This document shows positions 43,464-51,912 of a stretch of 64,000 nucleotides of DNA, piece by piece. The stretch lies in assembly GCA_023444095.1 (NCBI GenBank), contig JAEZRP010000002.1, forward strand, positions 1 to 64,000. The letters run 5' to 3'. The stretch is from Bacillota bacterium. GTDB taxonomy: Bacteria; Bacillota; Clostridia; Christensenellales; Aristaeellaceae. The position numbers and the translations under genes are program-made. Positions within the stretch are counted from its first letter, which is position 1. Each line of letters opens with the position of its first letter. The notes beneath the pieces were generated by a model, which was given only the letters and a program-made list of their open reading frames with translations, did no database searches and was not told the DNA's origin.

Positions 43464-44270
43464 ATGGCGTGGATTGAGCTTCACCAGCAGCTTCCGTCGC
43501 ATCCAAAGACAAAAAGGCTCGCCCGCGCTCTTGGCCTCGCAGTTCCTGAGAACATACCACAGGTCGTAGGGCACTTATGCCTGTTCTGGCTTTGGTGTAT
43601 CGATTACGCGATCGACGGGAACCTGGACGAAATGTCGAGCCAAGATATCGCGGATGCTGCAGGTTGGGTAGGTGATCCGGATCAGTTTTTGAGCGCATTG
43701 CAGCAAGCCGGATTCGTCGACGAGGACGTAGACGGCAGATGCGTACATGATTGGGATGAGTACGGAGGGAAGCTGCTCGCTTACCGTGCGAAGGAACGTG
43801 TCCGCAACCGCGAAAAGCAGAAGCGGCATCGTGAAAGGATAAAGGGCGCACAAGAAAGCGGTGAGAGCCGCGAAGAAAGACAATGCGATGCGGGCGCAGA
43901 AGCAGACGCGCTCGATGGACTGGATTCCGGCTGGCTGGAACTCGTTCAATGCTACGAGAGGAACATTGGTCTGTTCCCGACCGGGACCAGTAGCGATATC
44001 ATCTCCAGCTACGTCAGCGATCTCGGAGCTGGTGTCGTATGCAAGGCCATAGAGATCACAAATAAGGCGCAGCCTGATCATCCGTGGCATTACCTCAACT
44101 CGGTTCTGAAAAAGTGGACAGACCTCGGGATCAATACGGTGGGAAAGGCTGATGCCTACAATCTCGACCTCGAACGCCGGTTACAGACGGCGAAGAAGCG
44201 TACCGACCGAGCACAGGCAGAAAAGACAACAGCGGCAAGTTTTCAAAGGATGGAGGATTATAGAGGATGA
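43464..44270 (+). CDS. DnaD-like replication initiation/helicase loader
   Basis: A 268-residue protein. The N-terminal winged-helix region (MAWIELHQQLPSHPKTKRLARALGL..) is followed by a charged linker, then a DnaD/DnaB_2 domain (YERNIGLFPTGTSSDIISSYV..PWHYLNSVLKKWTDLGI). These proteins load the replicative helicase. The stop overlaps the DnaB gene start (ATGA-type overlap), coupling loader and helicase. Confidence 0.85.
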   Translation: MAWIELHQQLPSHPKTKRLARALGLAVPENIPQVVGHLCLFWLWCIDYAIDGNLDEMSSQDIADAAGWVGDPDQFLSALQQAGFVDEDVDGRCVHDWDEYGGKLLAYRAKERVRNREKQKRHRERIKGAQESGESREERQCDAGAEADALDGLDSGWLELVQCYERNIGLFPTGTSSDIISSYVSDLGAGVVCKAIEITNKAQPDHPWHYLNSVLKKWTDLGINTVGKADAYNLDLERRLQTAKKRTDRAQAEKTTAASFQRMEDYRG

Positions 44271-45601
44271 TCCCTCCGAACATATCGGCTCATGAAGCTG
44301 AGAAGACAGTGATCGGGGTTCTTCTCAAACGACCGGAAACGGCACCGAAAATCCGAGAGGTTTTATCCCAGGACGATTTCGGGGATCACGTTTTGAGAGG
44401 CATTTACATAGCGGCCATGAACGTGTACGACGAGACAGGAACATGCGACCTTGTCACGGTCGACCACGAATACACGAGGCTGCACAAGGGCAAGAGTGCG
44501 ACGGCAGACATCATTGACGCTTGCAACACCTTCTACACGTCCGAGCTGGTTTTGAACTACTGCGGGTATATCGTTGAGGCATCCCAGCGCCGGAACATGT
44601 TTTTGATCGCAGACGAGCTTGCGGGGCTTGCGAGGAAGCCGGACACGGACGTTACGGAGGCCATCGCCGGAGCGAGACGCAGCCTATCGGGATTGCTTAG
44701 GTCGGGCGGAAGCATCCGCTCCATGGGCGACGTTCTGCTTGCTGCCTACGAGTACACGGAGAAGGTTGCAAAAGGCGAGATCGTTCCCTGTACAAGCGGG
44801 TTCTCAACTCTCGATGAGTTCATGGGCGGGTTCTATCCGTCCGAACTTACGGTCATTGGGGCGCGGCCAGGCGTTGGGAAAACGGCGGCGGCGCTCATGA
44901 TCTCCACCGCGACCGCGCGGGAAAACAAGCAAGTGTTCTTTGCCAGCGCCGAGATGGGCGATGTCCAGATTGGCCAACGCGAATTGGCGGATGAATCGAA
45001 TATTAACACCGCGAAGATCAGAAAGCCAAAGACGTTCACGGAAACGGATTGGCTTGCTCTATCCCATGCGCTCAACGAGCGGTCGAAGCTGTCGGTCAGT
45101 TGGTCTTTTGAGCGGAACATCGACAGGATCATATCCCAGGCACGTCAGCAGAAGGACCGCGACGAGTGCGACATCTTCCTCGTTGACTACGCGCAGTTCT
45201 TGACATCGAACAGGTATTTCGAGGCCGACAGGCTTCGCGTCGAGTATATAGCCCATGAACTGCAGGCCATATCACGCGAGCTGAAAGTGCCGGTCATTAC
45301 GGCGGCGCAGCTCAATCGCCCGATGAAAGGCGACCGATCCGTTCCCGGATTGGAGAGCTTTGCGGATTCCAGCGCAATCGAAAAGGATGCGGATAACGCG
45401 ATCATTCTCCACAAACCACAATACAGTGATGACGATATTTTCAAGATATTTCCGGAGGACGTTGAGCTTTTCCAAAGCCTAGCCGGAACCGGGAAGCAGC
45501 TTATCTATTTCAACCTCGTAAAACAGCGGCAGGGACCGACCGCGATCACAGCCGCCCTTTACGATGGCGCGCATGGGCGGTTCTTGCCCGTACAGAGATA
45601 G
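44267..45601 (+). CDS. dnaB: Replicative DNA helicase, DnaB family
   Basis: A 444-residue helicase. The N-terminal domain begins HEAEKTVIGVLLKRPE; the RecA-like domain has Walker A GARPGVGKT (about residue 200), Walker B DIFLVDYAQF, and the C-terminal segment DADNAIILHKPQ. It unwinds the phage origin after loading by the DnaD-like protein, with which its gene overlaps. Confidence 0.95.
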   Translation: MIPPNISAHEAEKTVIGVLLKRPETAPKIREVLSQDDFGDHVLRGIYIAAMNVYDETGTCDLVTVDHEYTRLHKGKSATADIIDACNTFYTSELVLNYCGYIVEASQRRNMFLIADELAGLARKPDTDVTEAIAGARRSLSGLLRSGGSIRSMGDVLLAAYEYTEKVAKGEIVPCTSGFSTLDEFMGGFYPSELTVIGARPGVGKTAAALMISTATARENKQVFFASAEMGDVQIGQRELADESNINTAKIRKPKTFTETDWLALSHALNERSKLSVSWSFERNIDRIISQARQQKDRDECDIFLVDYAQFLTSNRYFEADRLRVEYIAHELQAISRELKVPVITAAQLNRPMKGDRSVPGLESFADSSAIEKDADNAIILHKPQYSDDDIFKIFPEDVELFQSLAGTGKQLIYFNLVKQRQGPTAITAALYDGAHGRFLPVQR

Positions 45602-45610
45602 GAGGGCACG

Positions 45611-46045
45611 ATGGGGAGAATCAGTTTCACCGTACAGGGAGAGCCGTACGGAAAGGGCAGACCGAAGTTCAGCACAAAAATGGGATTTGCGCGCGCTGTA
45701 ACGCCGGAGAAGACTATCAATTTCGAGACGCTCGTCAAGATGGAATATCGCGTGCAATGTAACGGGTTTTTCTTCCCGCCGGAGAGAACCCTCGGAATGC
45801 TCATCACGGCGCACATGTCCACACCGAAAAGCGAAAGCAAAAAGCGGATTCGGATGATGCTCGAAGGGCTGATCCGCCCCGGAAAGAAACCTGACTTCGA
45901 CAACGTGGCAAAGATCGTATGCGATGCGCTCAATGGTATCGCATTTCGCGATGACACTTTGATCGTAGATGGGCGCGTCGTAAAGGTTTACGGCGAGCAG
46001 CCATACACGGAAATCGAAATTTGGGAGGTTGCTGATCGTGCCTAG
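45611..46045 (+). CDS. rusA: RusA-family Holliday junction resolvase
   Basis: A 144-residue endodeoxyribonuclease. N-terminal FTVQGEPYGKGRPKFS and the metal-binding block KKPDFDNVAKIVCDALNGIAFRDD define RusA. It resolves branched DNA from phage recombination and replication. AGGAGGG precedes the ATG. Confidence 0.93.
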   Translation: MGRISFTVQGEPYGKGRPKFSTKMGFARAVTPEKTINFETLVKMEYRVQCNGFFFPPERTLGMLITAHMSTPKSESKKRIRMMLEGLIRPGKKPDFDNVAKIVCDALNGIAFRDDTLIVDGRVVKVYGEQPYTEIEIWEVADRA

Positions 46046-46144
46046 CAACTCCGCCGCAATGCCCGCCGCATGATCACCTTCGAGGACTTGCATAGCCAAG
46101 GAGAACCAGCAAGACCGACTTAACGGTACATATCGAAAAGGAGA

Positions 46145-46465
46145 ATGCCAGTGGGTGAGATATTCGATAAGGTTCTGCTGCTGTTGACGCTTGCGGCGGC
46201 GCTGTATGGGGGATTGGTCTGCGTATGCCAAGGATTGGCCCGGCAAGATAAGGAGATCGGGAAGGAGGATCATGTCATGACTTATAAAGGTTTTGAGATC
46301 CGCGAAATTGAGACCCGGACCGGATTCGGTGCTGTCATAAGGCGTTTTGGGATCTTCTCTGGGGAGAAGATGCTCGCGCCTGTCGAGAGCGTGCCGCTCG
46401 CCAAGAGGGTTATCGATGAGCGGATCAGAACCGGACGCTGGAAGGAGGGGGCCGTAAATGAGTGA
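46145..46465 (+). CDS. Small membrane-anchored phage protein with possible internal start
   Basis: A 106-residue protein with a membrane span at about residues 9-30. At 46277 (residue 45) a second ATG in the same frame has a much stronger ribosome-binding site (AAGGAGG at 46262-46268), so a 62-residue soluble form lacking the membrane span may also be made. Function unknown. The stop overlaps the next gene's start by eight bases. Confidence 0.6.
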   Translation: MPVGEIFDKVLLLLTLAAALYGGLVCVCQGLARQDKEIGKEDHVMTYKGFEIREIETRTGFGAVIRRFGIFSGEKMLAPVESVPLAKRVIDERIRTGRWKEGAVNE

Positions 46466-47147
46466 GCCGTTAACCGTTACGAAGCTGGAGGAGATCAAAG
46501 AGAGAGTGAAAGTAGCGAACGCCGCCATAGGGTCGGAAGCAATAGGGATGAACGCTACGATTATGTGGGGCGACGTTCCCGCCCTTATTGCCGAGGTTGA
46601 ACGTCTACGAGAAGCCTTGACGGGCGCTAAGGTTATCGCCGAGACAGCCAAGGGATTTATGATCGAGAAAGAACAATTGTGGGTGGATAACGAGAACCTG
46701 CGCAGCGGCGGGCACTTCACCGCGGTTGAAATGGCGAAGGTCGCCTGTGCTGTACAAGAGAACGTCCGCCTCCGCGAGGATTTGAAAGTGTCTCGCGAGG
46801 CAACGACGCAAACGACGATGGACCTGATCGAACAGCGCGCCGAGAACGCTAGTCTATGGGTGGGGTTGAAGGCGGCGAACAAAACGGCGCACAAAACGGC
46901 GGACCACATTCGCAGAGCAAGGGCAGAGCGCAAGTATTGGCGTGGACGCGCGGAAATGGCAGAAGTTGCATTTAAGATCGCACACGGTCTTGTTGACGAC
47001 CTCCGCGCGGAGCTGAAGGCGGCGAACGACGCAATTTCGGAATTAGCGGAGTGCATCCAGGTGGCAGAACCCTACAATTGGGGGAAAGAAATCATAGAAA
47101 AATACCGCCGCAAATGCGCCGAGAACGGAGGAACGCAGAATGAATAG
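46458..47147 (+). CDS. Coiled-coil phage protein
   Basis: A 229-residue helical protein with extended coiled-coil heptads (about residues 50-200, rich in Ala, Glu, Arg) and no catalytic motif. It overlaps genes on both sides. Such ead/Ea-like proteins are common in phage early regions; function unknown. Confidence 0.65.
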   Translation: MSEPLTVTKLEEIKERVKVANAAIGSEAIGMNATIMWGDVPALIAEVERLREALTGAKVIAETAKGFMIEKEQLWVDNENLRSGGHFTAVEMAKVACAVQENVRLREDLKVSREATTQTTMDLIEQRAENASLWVGLKAANKTAHKTADHIRRARAERKYWRGRAEMAEVAFKIAHGLVDDLRAELKAANDAISELAECIQVAEPYNWGKEIIEKYRRKCAENGGTQNE

Positions 47148-47598
47148 GCTGACACGCAGAAATGAACTTGGTTTGGCTGAACTGGTTGAGTGGGAAGGCA
47201 CAGAGCGTATGGACGAAGGAAATATCGATGCGGTTGCCAATGTTGCGGATCTCGCTTGTGCGTATGAGGAAGCCGGGCTGACGCCCGCCGAGGTCGAGGA
47301 GATGAAGGCCGAGAACGCCAACCTCCACGCGGAGGTCGATCAAATCTTCGACCGATTAAGGCAGTACCATAAAGACCTCGTAGCACAGAGAGACTACAAT
47401 AATAGCCCGCCCCGTTACTCGGGAAGCGCTCTATACGCGCGCAGATGTGCCACAGAACACGCCATTGAATTGCTTTCGACGTATGGGTTATGGCCGCGTC
47501 CCGCCACAACTCCCGCCCCTCCCGCGAATTGGTGCGGTGAACAGGCTTTACCGGAAATGGGCTGTCCGTTCGATGAGCTTATGGAGGACAAATCATGA
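47140..47598 (+). CDS. Phage hypothetical protein
   Basis: A 152-residue soluble protein. The central part (LACAYEEAGLTPAEVEEMKAENANLHAEVDQI) is helical; the C-terminus is Pro-rich. It overlaps the preceding coiled-coil gene by eight bases and the MazG-like gene by four. No family recognised. Confidence 0.6.
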   Translation: MNRLTRRNELGLAELVEWEGTERMDEGNIDAVANVADLACAYEEAGLTPAEVEEMKAENANLHAEVDQIFDRLRQYHKDLVAQRDYNNSPPRYSGSALYARRCATEHAIELLSTYGLWPRPATTPAPPANWCGEQALPEMGCPFDELMEDKS

Positions 47599-47903
47599 TG
47601 AACGAGATTATGGAGTACGCGGTGAATCTGGTGAGGGCTGAAAGAGAACGCCAGATTGAAAAGTGGGGAAACCAGTCAGGCAATCACCCGTTCGAGTGGA
47701 TGAGTATTCTGGGCGAGGAATTCGGCGAGCTGTGCGAGGCCGTGAACGAGACATGCTTCAAAAACCCTACACATCCCGAACGCGGAGGGCTGGACGCCAT
47801 TCGTCGTGAGGCGATTCACGTTGCTGCCGTTGCGGTAGCCATCGCAGAGGCAAGCGTTATTCAGAGCGCGAACGAGCCGATGGGAGGCGGGGAGCATGCT
47901 TAA
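47595..47903 (+). CDS. MazG-like NTP pyrophosphohydrolase
   Basis: A 102-residue all-alpha NTP pyrophosphatase-like protein with the metal-binding helix LGEEFGELCEAVNE and a following helix REAIHVAAVAVAIAEA. Phage members alter nucleotide pools or degrade alarmones. It overlaps neighbours on both sides. A second, more divergent member is encoded at 51313. Confidence 0.75.
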   Translation: MMNEIMEYAVNLVRAERERQIEKWGNQSGNHPFEWMSILGEEFGELCEAVNETCFKNPTHPERGGLDAIRREAIHVAAVAVAIAEASVIQSANEPMGGGEHA

Positions 47904-48138
47904 TTGCTTCAAATGCCCGGAAATCAATTTCGCATCCCGCCTGCGCTCTCTATTAAGTGAGCGGGGCATGCGGCAACACGAACTGGCCGATATGCTGTAC
48001 GTCTCGCAGAACGCGTTGTCAACTTATGTGTGTGGCGTGTTCGAGCCGTCCATCGGGACGCTCTGCCGGATGGCGGATTTGTTCGAGGTCACGGTCGACT
48101 ACCTGCTCGGGAGGACGAATTCAAAAGGGAGGTTCTAG
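47896..48138 (+). CDS. XRE-family HTH protein
   Basis: An 80-residue DNA-binding protein with a clear HTH (RGMRQHELADMLYVSQNALSTYVCGVFEPSIGTLCRMADLFEVTVDYLLG). It lies in the middle of the early operon, overlapping the MazG-like gene, so it may modulate early-to-late timing. Confidence 0.8.
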   Translation: MLNCFKCPEINFASRLRSLLSERGMRQHELADMLYVSQNALSTYVCGVFEPSIGTLCRMADLFEVTVDYLLGRTNSKGRF

Positions 48139-48139
48139 G

Positions 48140-48427
48140 ATGATCGTTAAAAAGACGACGACTAGGAGCTACGAGGTCAGAATATTCGGCATACCGGCAT
48201 TTTCGACGCATGGAGCGTTCATAGAAGCACGAAAGCGAAACGGGCTAAAGACGGAGAAGTTCACCAAATGCTTCATTTGTGAGAAGAAGTTCAAGCCGGA
48301 AGAAGACATTTTCGTCGTTAGCGTTACGCCCCGCGTCGGTAACCGTTTCATTTGCGTCGATTGCGCACGGAAGAACGGGAACGAGTACACGAACAAGAAG
48401 GAGGAACACGAGGATGTACAGCACTAA
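48140..48427 (+). CDS. Small zinc-binding phage protein
   Basis: A 95-residue protein with CFICEKKF and CVDCARK cysteine pairs, probably binding one zinc. GGGAGG precedes the ATG at 48140 by about eight bases. Its end overlaps the Gp37/Gp68-like gene by 14 bases. Function unknown. Confidence 0.65.
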   Translation: MIVKKTTTRSYEVRIFGIPAFSTHGAFIEARKRNGLKTEKFTKCFICEKKFKPEEDIFVVSVTPRVGNRFICVDCARKNGNEYTNKKEEHEDVQH

Positions 48428-49211
48428 GATCGATTGGGCGGAAGCAAGCTGGAATCCCGTTTCGGGATGCAACCACGGGTGCGAGTATTGCTACGCCCGG
48501 AACATGGTAAACAGATTCGGAAGGGACAGTGCTTGCGGAGCCGGAAGGAACATCGGAACCGAGCGCAGGCCGCTTTACGAGCTGGAAAAGCGGGTGTATG
48601 AACAGATGGAAGACGGAAGCCCCAAGTTCAACCCGTACCCGTTCCGATTCGCCCCCACTCTCCACCGGTATCGACTCGACGATCCGAAGGCGTGGCACAA
48701 GCAGCGAACGATCTTCGCTTGCAGCATGGCGGACCTTTTCGGAGATTGGGTCCCGGAGACATGGATTCGAGATGTGTTCGCGGCCTGCAAGGCCGCGCCC
48801 CGGCACAGATACCTATTCCTCACAAAGAACCCGAGGCGGTACAATGAGCTATTGGACGACCACATTCTCCCCGCACGAGCCGATAATTACTGGTACGGGG
48901 TAACGAGGACTGGCAAAGACAGCGACCGCGAGTACGATGTACCGATGTCAGGACATGCATTTTTGAGCGTTGAACCGATCCTTTCCCCGATGGAACGCAG
49001 CACGCTCAACGCCCTCGAAATGTGGGAATGGGTCATCGTCGGCGCCGAATCTGGAGACAGAAAAGGCAAGGTCACGCCCAGGAAAGAATGGATCGACGAG
49101 ATCGCGGAGCGGTGCAGGGAGAACCGAATCCCAATCTTCATGAAAACCTCCATCCGCGAGCTTATGGGTGCCGACTTCCGGCAGGAGTACCCGTGGGGGG
49201 AGCAGCGATGA
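48414..49211 (+). CDS. Phage Gp37/Gp68 family (DUF5131) radical SAM-like protein
   Basis: A 265-residue protein of the Gp37/Gp68 family. The N-terminal SWNPVSGCNHGCEYCYARNM contains a CxxxCxxC triad like that of radical SAM enzymes, predicted to hold a 4Fe-4S cluster. Family segments IFACSMADLFGDWVP, FLTKNPRRY and WVIVGAESGDR are present. Reaction unknown. AAGAAGGAGGAA precedes the ATG at 48414. It is one of two Fe-S radical-type proteins in this prophage. Confidence 0.85.
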   Translation: MYSTKIDWAEASWNPVSGCNHGCEYCYARNMVNRFGRDSACGAGRNIGTERRPLYELEKRVYEQMEDGSPKFNPYPFRFAPTLHRYRLDDPKAWHKQRTIFACSMADLFGDWVPETWIRDVFAACKAAPRHRYLFLTKNPRRYNELLDDHILPARADNYWYGVTRTGKDSDREYDVPMSGHAFLSVEPILSPMERSTLNALEMWEWVIVGAESGDRKGKVTPRKEWIDEIAERCRENRIPIFMKTSIRELMGADFRQEYPWGEQR

Positions 49212-49474
49212 TTTACAAAGGCGCGCATATTCCGGGCCGCTGCAAGAATAAGTGCTACGAGCACCGGATTGATGAGATCATCCAGGCAAACACCATTGAC
49301 GGGAACCCCCCGAAGATCATGGCCGGCGGCGGGGAGATCCAGGAATATCGGTTCAGGTTGTGGTCCGCAAGATACGGCAGGTACACTAGGGGGAACTCTG
49401 TCGGAGCCAGCATCGGGGAAATCAAGTTCTGCCCCATATGCGGGCAGCGGCTCGAAAGGGATGATTACCAATGA
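49208..49474 (+). CDS. Small zinc-ribbon phage protein
   Basis: An 88-residue protein; a C-terminal CPICGQRL half ribbon and two N-terminal cysteines (CKNKC) may form one zinc site. It overlaps the preceding and following genes by four bases each. Function unknown. Confidence 0.6.
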   Translation: MIYKGAHIPGRCKNKCYEHRIDEIIQANTIDGNPPKIMAGGGEIQEYRFRLWSARYGRYTRGNSVGASIGEIKFCPICGQRLERDDYQ

Positions 49475-49815
49475 TGGACAGGCTTACGCAATGGACGCCG
49501 GAAGGCGCATCGCTGGTTATGGCAGACAGCTATGAGAGCGAAGCAGATGCACGCAAAGACCTCATGGCACGGTTTTTGGTGGCTGTTAAGAAACTTGCCT
49601 CCTTCGAGGACAAGATCGAGCGCGGGGAAATGGTGGAGGTCGTTAGGTGCCGGGAGTGCAAGAAGTCCCATACTGATCGTTGGCAAAAGTGGGAGCCGTC
49701 AGTCGGTGCGTACGTGTACGGTGAGGATCGTTTTTGCGAACGTTCAGAATTTCGCGGCGTAAGAGTAGACGACAGCGACTTTTGCAGCCACGGCAAGCGC
49801 AAGGAGGCCACATGA
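49471..49815 (+). CDS. Phage hypothetical protein with zinc-ribbon-like cysteines
   Basis: A 114-residue protein with an N-terminal helix (LMARFLVAVKKLASFEDKIERGE) and CRECKK paired with later cysteines (RFCERS, DFCSHGKR). The pattern of ribbon after a helix is common in small phage accessory proteins. Function unknown. Confidence 0.6.
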   Translation: MMDRLTQWTPEGASLVMADSYESEADARKDLMARFLVAVKKLASFEDKIERGEMVEVVRCRECKKSHTDRWQKWEPSVGAYVYGEDRFCERSEFRGVRVDDSDFCSHGKRKEAT

Positions 49816-50018
49816 AGAAGGCAAAGGGGAACGCACCAGCGACCGAAAAGCGGTGCGAGGAATGCGAGCATTGCACCTACATATTGGGCGGGGACAGCGT
49901 TTGCGCTGAGGAATCTTTCGGTACCGTCAAGTTCATAATCGACGACTGGATTCCAACCGAGTATTACATGCAATGCCATGGCGAAAAGTTCAAGGAGGCA
50001 GGGAGCGATGAAAGATAA
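49812..50018 (+). CDS. Small cysteine-rich phage protein
   Basis: A 68-residue protein with five cysteines (RCEECEHC...VCAEES...QCHG). AAGGAGG lies before the ATG and overlaps the previous gene. Zinc binding is likely; function unknown. Confidence 0.6.
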   Translation: MKKAKGNAPATEKRCEECEHCTYILGGDSVCAEESFGTVKFIIDDWIPTEYYMQCHGEKFKEAGSDER

Positions 50019-50481
50019 GCCAAAGTGCCCATGGTGCCACGCGGACGCCAAAGAAGAATACAGGACCGGCATTTTTGAAAACGAAAAGAAGAAAGCCCGT
50101 GTCGTCGTTGGATTCTATGGCGGGACAATGAGAATCGAGCTGAAGACGGAGGACATCGGAACGCAGAGCGTCGCAATGCCCATCAACAACTGCCCCATTT
50201 GCGGCCGCGCGTTCACGGACGCCGAAAAGCACAATCGACCGGCGAACCGCGTCCTCACGCTCGCGGAGGTCATCGCGCTCCCGCCCGGAACGCGCTGTAC
50301 CATCGAACATGCCGTTCACGGGTTCGCCCGGATCGTCACCCCTTTCACCGGGCAGACGAACCGCAAAGAGAAGGAAACCTACAATCTCGACTGGCGCATC
50401 TGGCTCGACGAGGACCCGCCCACGGAGGAAGACCAGGAGGAGTTCCCGTGGCTGACAAAGGAAAGAGAGGATCACGAATGA
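50008..50481 (+). CDS. Phage protein with double zinc ribbon
   Basis: A 157-residue protein. CPWCH near the N-terminus and CPICGRAF at about residue 63 form the two halves of a Lar-like zinc ribbon, followed by a separate C-terminal part (LTLAEVIALPPGTRCTIEH...WRIWLDEDPP). Function unknown; Lar-type proteins counter restriction in other phages, but similarity here is limited to the ribbon. Confidence 0.6.
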   Translation: MKDKPKCPWCHADAKEEYRTGIFENEKKKARVVVGFYGGTMRIELKTEDIGTQSVAMPINNCPICGRAFTDAEKHNRPANRVLTLAEVIALPPGTRCTIEHAVHGFARIVTPFTGQTNRKEKETYNLDWRIWLDEDPPTEEDQEEFPWLTKEREDHE

Positions 50482-50704
50482 AGGCGCTGACCATCTGGCA
50501 GCCCTACGCCTCGTTGATCGCCGTAGGCGCGAGCTTTTTGATGCGCAGGGCTTCCCCCACGATTACATCATCGACGTTGACGCGGACGGGAACCCATACC
50601 CGAAGGCGGAACAGGTGGCGCGCTGCGGGAACGCCGTCTGCCCGCCGATTCCGGCGGCGCTGGTTCGGGCAAACCTGCCGGAACTTTGCCGCGCAGCGGC
50701 ATAA
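50478..50704 (+). pseudogene. ASCH-domain start fused to C-terminal remnant of a C5 cytosine methyltransferase
   Basis: The ATG at 50478 encodes MKALTIWQPYASLIAVGA, the start of an ASCH-domain protein, but the ASCH fold then breaks off. From about 50534, in a different frame, the sequence encodes FDAQGFPHDYIIDVDADG.. ending VARCGNAVCPPIPAALVRANLPELC and a stop at 50702-50704. This is the C-terminal end of a DNA (cytosine-5) methyltransferase (motif IX/X region). The simplest reading is one deletion that removed the rest of both genes and joined them out of frame near 50531. The residual frame from 50478 gives a 76-residue Arg-rich product of no recognisable kind. Confidence 0.85.
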
Positions 50705-50744
50705 TTGATATCGCACTACGCACGAAAGGAGCTTGCACCACAGC

Positions 50745-50972
50745 ATGTCGAAGAACGAACGGGGTGATCACATCCATCGGCGGAACCCCAGTGGGGCGCT
50801 CGATCCGACAGCGCACGAAGCCCTTACCAATGTCATGAAGGAAACATCGGATAGCGAGATCCGGGTTCACAGGCTCATCAGCGCGATTCGCGCCATGATC
50901 GAGCTTGCGGACTTCGAGCTTACCGGACGTATTTCGCTGCGAGACAAGCGTACAGGAAGGAGGCACACATGA
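50745..50972 (+). CDS. Phage hypothetical protein
   Basis: A 75-residue protein with a helical C-terminal half (RVHRLISAIRAMIELADFEL). AAAGGAG lies rather far upstream of the ATG at 50745; a TTG at 50733 is an alternative start. Overlaps the next gene by four bases. No function recognised. Confidence 0.55.
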   Translation: MSKNERGDHIHRRNPSGALDPTAHEALTNVMKETSDSEIRVHRLISAIRAMIELADFELTGRISLRDKRTGRRHT

Positions 50973-51298
50973 GCAAGGAAATTTACAAGGCCAAGAAGAA
51001 CGATCCGTCGACGGAAAAGATGTTCAGAGATCAGACCGTTTCCGTTGTCATCGACACGTTCAAGGGGTTGGATTGCTGGAAGATCGTGAAGACGTTCCCC
51101 TGCATCACGGTATTTTATGATACCACCGACTTCCCAGGCAAGTACGTCGCCAGGCTTTTTGACGGGCCGAAGCCGACGAGGTTGATGGTTAAGGCGGACA
51201 CACTCGACCAGATCCACGAGACAATACCGGATCAGTTCTACAAGGCCAAGGTCACCAAACGCGACATCGCGAACAAGATCGTCGAGACGTACATTTGA
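50969..51298 (+). CDS. Phage hypothetical protein
   Basis: A 109-residue soluble protein with alternating beta-strand pattern (TVSVVIDTFKGLDCWKIVKTFPCITVFYD) and no known motif. AAGGAGG precedes the ATG, which overlaps the previous gene. Confidence 0.6.
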   Translation: MSKEIYKAKKNDPSTEKMFRDQTVSVVIDTFKGLDCWKIVKTFPCITVFYDTTDFPGKYVARLFDGPKPTRLMVKADTLDQIHETIPDQFYKAKVTKRDIANKIVETYI

Positions 51299-51312
51299 GA
51301 AGGAGCAGAGCA

Positions 51313-51906
51313 ATGAGTGCAGAGGGAAAGAAGATCGATTTCAGTAAGCTGGTAAAGGACATTCACATGAACGCCCTCACCCATGGCTGGTGGGACACCG
51401 CCCGACCGGAAAGCGAGACAATCGCCCTGATCCATTCGGAATGGTCAGAGGCATTGGAGGCGCACCGCGCCGGTGAAGGACTGATGTTCACCAAAGAGAG
51501 CGTGTGGCCGGTTGGTTCCGAAAAAGCACCGACAAAGGAAAAACCGGAGGGAATCGCCGTGGAGCTGATCGACGGGTGCATCCGCATCTACGATTACGCC
51601 CAGCACAAGGGGATTCCGATCAACGATCCGTTCGACGACTCACCGTGGCCGATTGACGTCAGCGAAATCCCGTATGGCAGCTTCCCGAAGATGATTGCGG
51701 ATCTCCATTGGCTCACGACGAACGTTTATCGCAGCGCATACGGATTCCACGATCCCTGCAATGAAGCGAAGGCGACGTATCTTTCCGCGATCATCCGAAT
51801 TGTGTTTTTGTGGTGCACGAGGCAGGGAATCGACCCGCTCGTGGTCATGAAATGGAAGCACGAGTACAACGTCACGCGGCCCTACAAGCACGGCAAGCGG
51901 TATTGA
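51313..51906 (+). CDS. MazG-like pyrophosphohydrolase family protein
   Basis: A 197-residue protein. The segment ALIHSEWSEALEAHRAG is the metal-binding helix pattern (ExxE type) of all-alpha NTP pyrophosphatases, and IAVELIDGCIRIYDYA supplies the second acidic helix. An unusual C-terminal extension of about 60 residues follows. AAGGAGC precedes the ATG. It may act on dNTPs or modified nucleotides. Confidence 0.75.
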   Translation: MSAEGKKIDFSKLVKDIHMNALTHGWWDTARPESETIALIHSEWSEALEAHRAGEGLMFTKESVWPVGSEKAPTKEKPEGIAVELIDGCIRIYDYAQHKGIPINDPFDDSPWPIDVSEIPYGSFPKMIADLHWLTTNVYRSAYGFHDPCNEAKATYLSAIIRIVFLWCTRQGIDPLVVMKWKHEYNVTRPYKHGKRY

Positions 51907-51912
51907 TGCTCG

